Below are positions 13,337 to 13,800 of a stretch of 13,800 nt of DNA, in pieces. Source of the stretch: Methanomassiliicoccales archaeon (GTDB taxonomy: Archaea; Thermoplasmatota; Thermoplasmata; SG8-5); assembly GCA_030636255.1 (NCBI GenBank), contig DAOVXH010000025.1:1-13800 (forward strand), written 5' to 3'. Under the pieces are notes generated by a model that worked only from the letters and a program-made list of their open reading frames with translations, ran no database searches and had not been told where the DNA came from. A program made the position numbers and the translations under genes. The first letter of the stretch is position 1. The number at the start of each line of letters is the position of its first letter.

Positions 13337-13800
13337 ATGAAAATACTCTATGGGGTTGTAGGAGAAGGAATGGGCCATGCCACCAGAAGTCATGTTATTT
13401 TGAAGCATCTGGCCATGAACCATGAGGTCAAAATTATTGCCTCTGGAAAGGCACATGAGTACCTGAAAACGTTTCATCCGGACATCGAGGAAATTGGCGG
13501 ATACGGGTTCGCATTCAATGAGGATGGCGTGGACCTGAATGCCAGCCTGAGAAAGCTTCTCAATGAGATACCAACCAAGGCCCCACACAATGTGAAAAAG
13601 TTCTTCCAGCTAAGCCAGTCATTTCAACCAGATGTGATAATTTCGGATTTTGAAAGTTTCGCCTATCTTTTTGGGAAGTACAATCATGTGCCAGTCATCT
13701 CAATTGACAATATGCAGGTCATGAACCGGTGCAAATTGGACGTGGACATTTCCCTGGGCCAGATAAATGATTATTTTATGGCAAAGGGTCTGGTGAAGGC
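13337..13800 (+). CDS. Glycosyltransferase, GT28-like/MJ1255 family (5' part)
   Basis: The first 154 codons of a GT-B fold glycosyltransferase run off the window. The N-terminus is typical: MKILYGVVGEGMGHATRSHV, with the G-x-G-H-A-T-R-S loop (9-18) that binds the acceptor side in the GT28 family. Then come alternating strands and helices, including VKIIASG (30-36), PDVIISDFES (100-109) and a VPVISIDNMQ strand (119-128). The pattern is that of the TIGR00661 group (MJ1255-like), whose substrates are not established. The C-terminal nucleotide-sugar-binding half is not in the window. The leaderless-type TATA at 13305-13312 supports the ATG at 13337. It is divergent from the sensor-like gene and not obviously in its operon. 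Confidence 0.85.
   Translation, partial: MKILYGVVGEGMGHATRSHVILKHLAMNHEVKIIASGKAHEYLKTFHPDIEEIGGYGFAFNEDGVDLNASLRKLLNEIPTKAPHNVKKFFQLSQSFQPDVIISDFESFAYLFGKYNHVPVISIDNMQVMNRCKLDVDISLGQINDYFMAKGLVK

Noticed and set aside
1..13800. CRISPR array, tRNA, rRNA, transposase or integrase
   Set aside because: Read through on both strands; no regularly spaced long repeats, no tRNA-like cloverleaf that I could support, and no mobile-element protein was found.

Overview
The window reads as a piece of an archaeal chromosome, most likely euryarchaeal and possibly Thermoplasmata-like (the lineage is inferred from gene content and style only). The main evidence is an archaeal/eukaryotic-type DNA primase catalytic subunit (PriS), an archaeal FtsJ/RlmE 2'-O-methyltransferase, a tandem Lrp/AsnC regulator and an MJ1255-like glycosyltransferase. 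Promoters are TATA-box type. Some sit about 26 bp from the start codon, implying leaderless mRNAs; others drive short leaders with GGAGGTGA-type Shine-Dalgarno (SD) sites. No rRNA, tRNA, CRISPR array, transposase or integrase was seen.

Layout. 1-900 (+): the end of an unidentified gene followed by rlmE/ftsJ, almost certainly one operon. 959-2248 (-): a zinc-ribbon/helical acidic protein. 2249-2970: a 720 bp gene-free, very AT-rich island with three iteron-like direct repeats, next to priS. 2971-4200 (-) priS and 4269-5210 (+) nadA are divergent and share a 68 bp promoter region. 5301-7180 (-): three uncharacterised membrane-protein genes; two of them carry nearly identical promoter/leader modules. 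7400-7860 (+): two tiny, translationally coupled genes with ideal SD sites, closed by a long hairpin. 7941-8879 (-): a tandem Lrp-type regulator with possible autoregulatory repeats. 9087-9461 (+): a small protein of unknown function. 9485-12604 (-): a 1039-residue STAND/MalT-like ATPase with TPR repeats and a roadblock-like domain inserted between its Walker A and Walker B motifs. 12721-13248 (-): a small protein resembling the DUF2378/TIGR02265 group. 13337-end (+): a partial GT28/GT-B glycosyltransferase.

The left part (translation/rRNA modification, replication, NAD synthesis) is housekeeping. The part from about 5.3 to 13.3 kb is accessory and signalling-flavoured: small membrane proteins, a ligand-responsive regulator, and a large signal-transduction ATPase downstream of a putative sensor-type protein. 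The most original elements are the domain-in-domain STAND protein, the iteron/AT-rich island beside priS, the duplicated promoter module of the membrane genes, and the coupled tiny-gene pair. Start codons were moved inward from the longest reading frame at 298, 6788, 7180 and 12604, because the longer frames begin inside a neighbouring gene or inside the SD itself.
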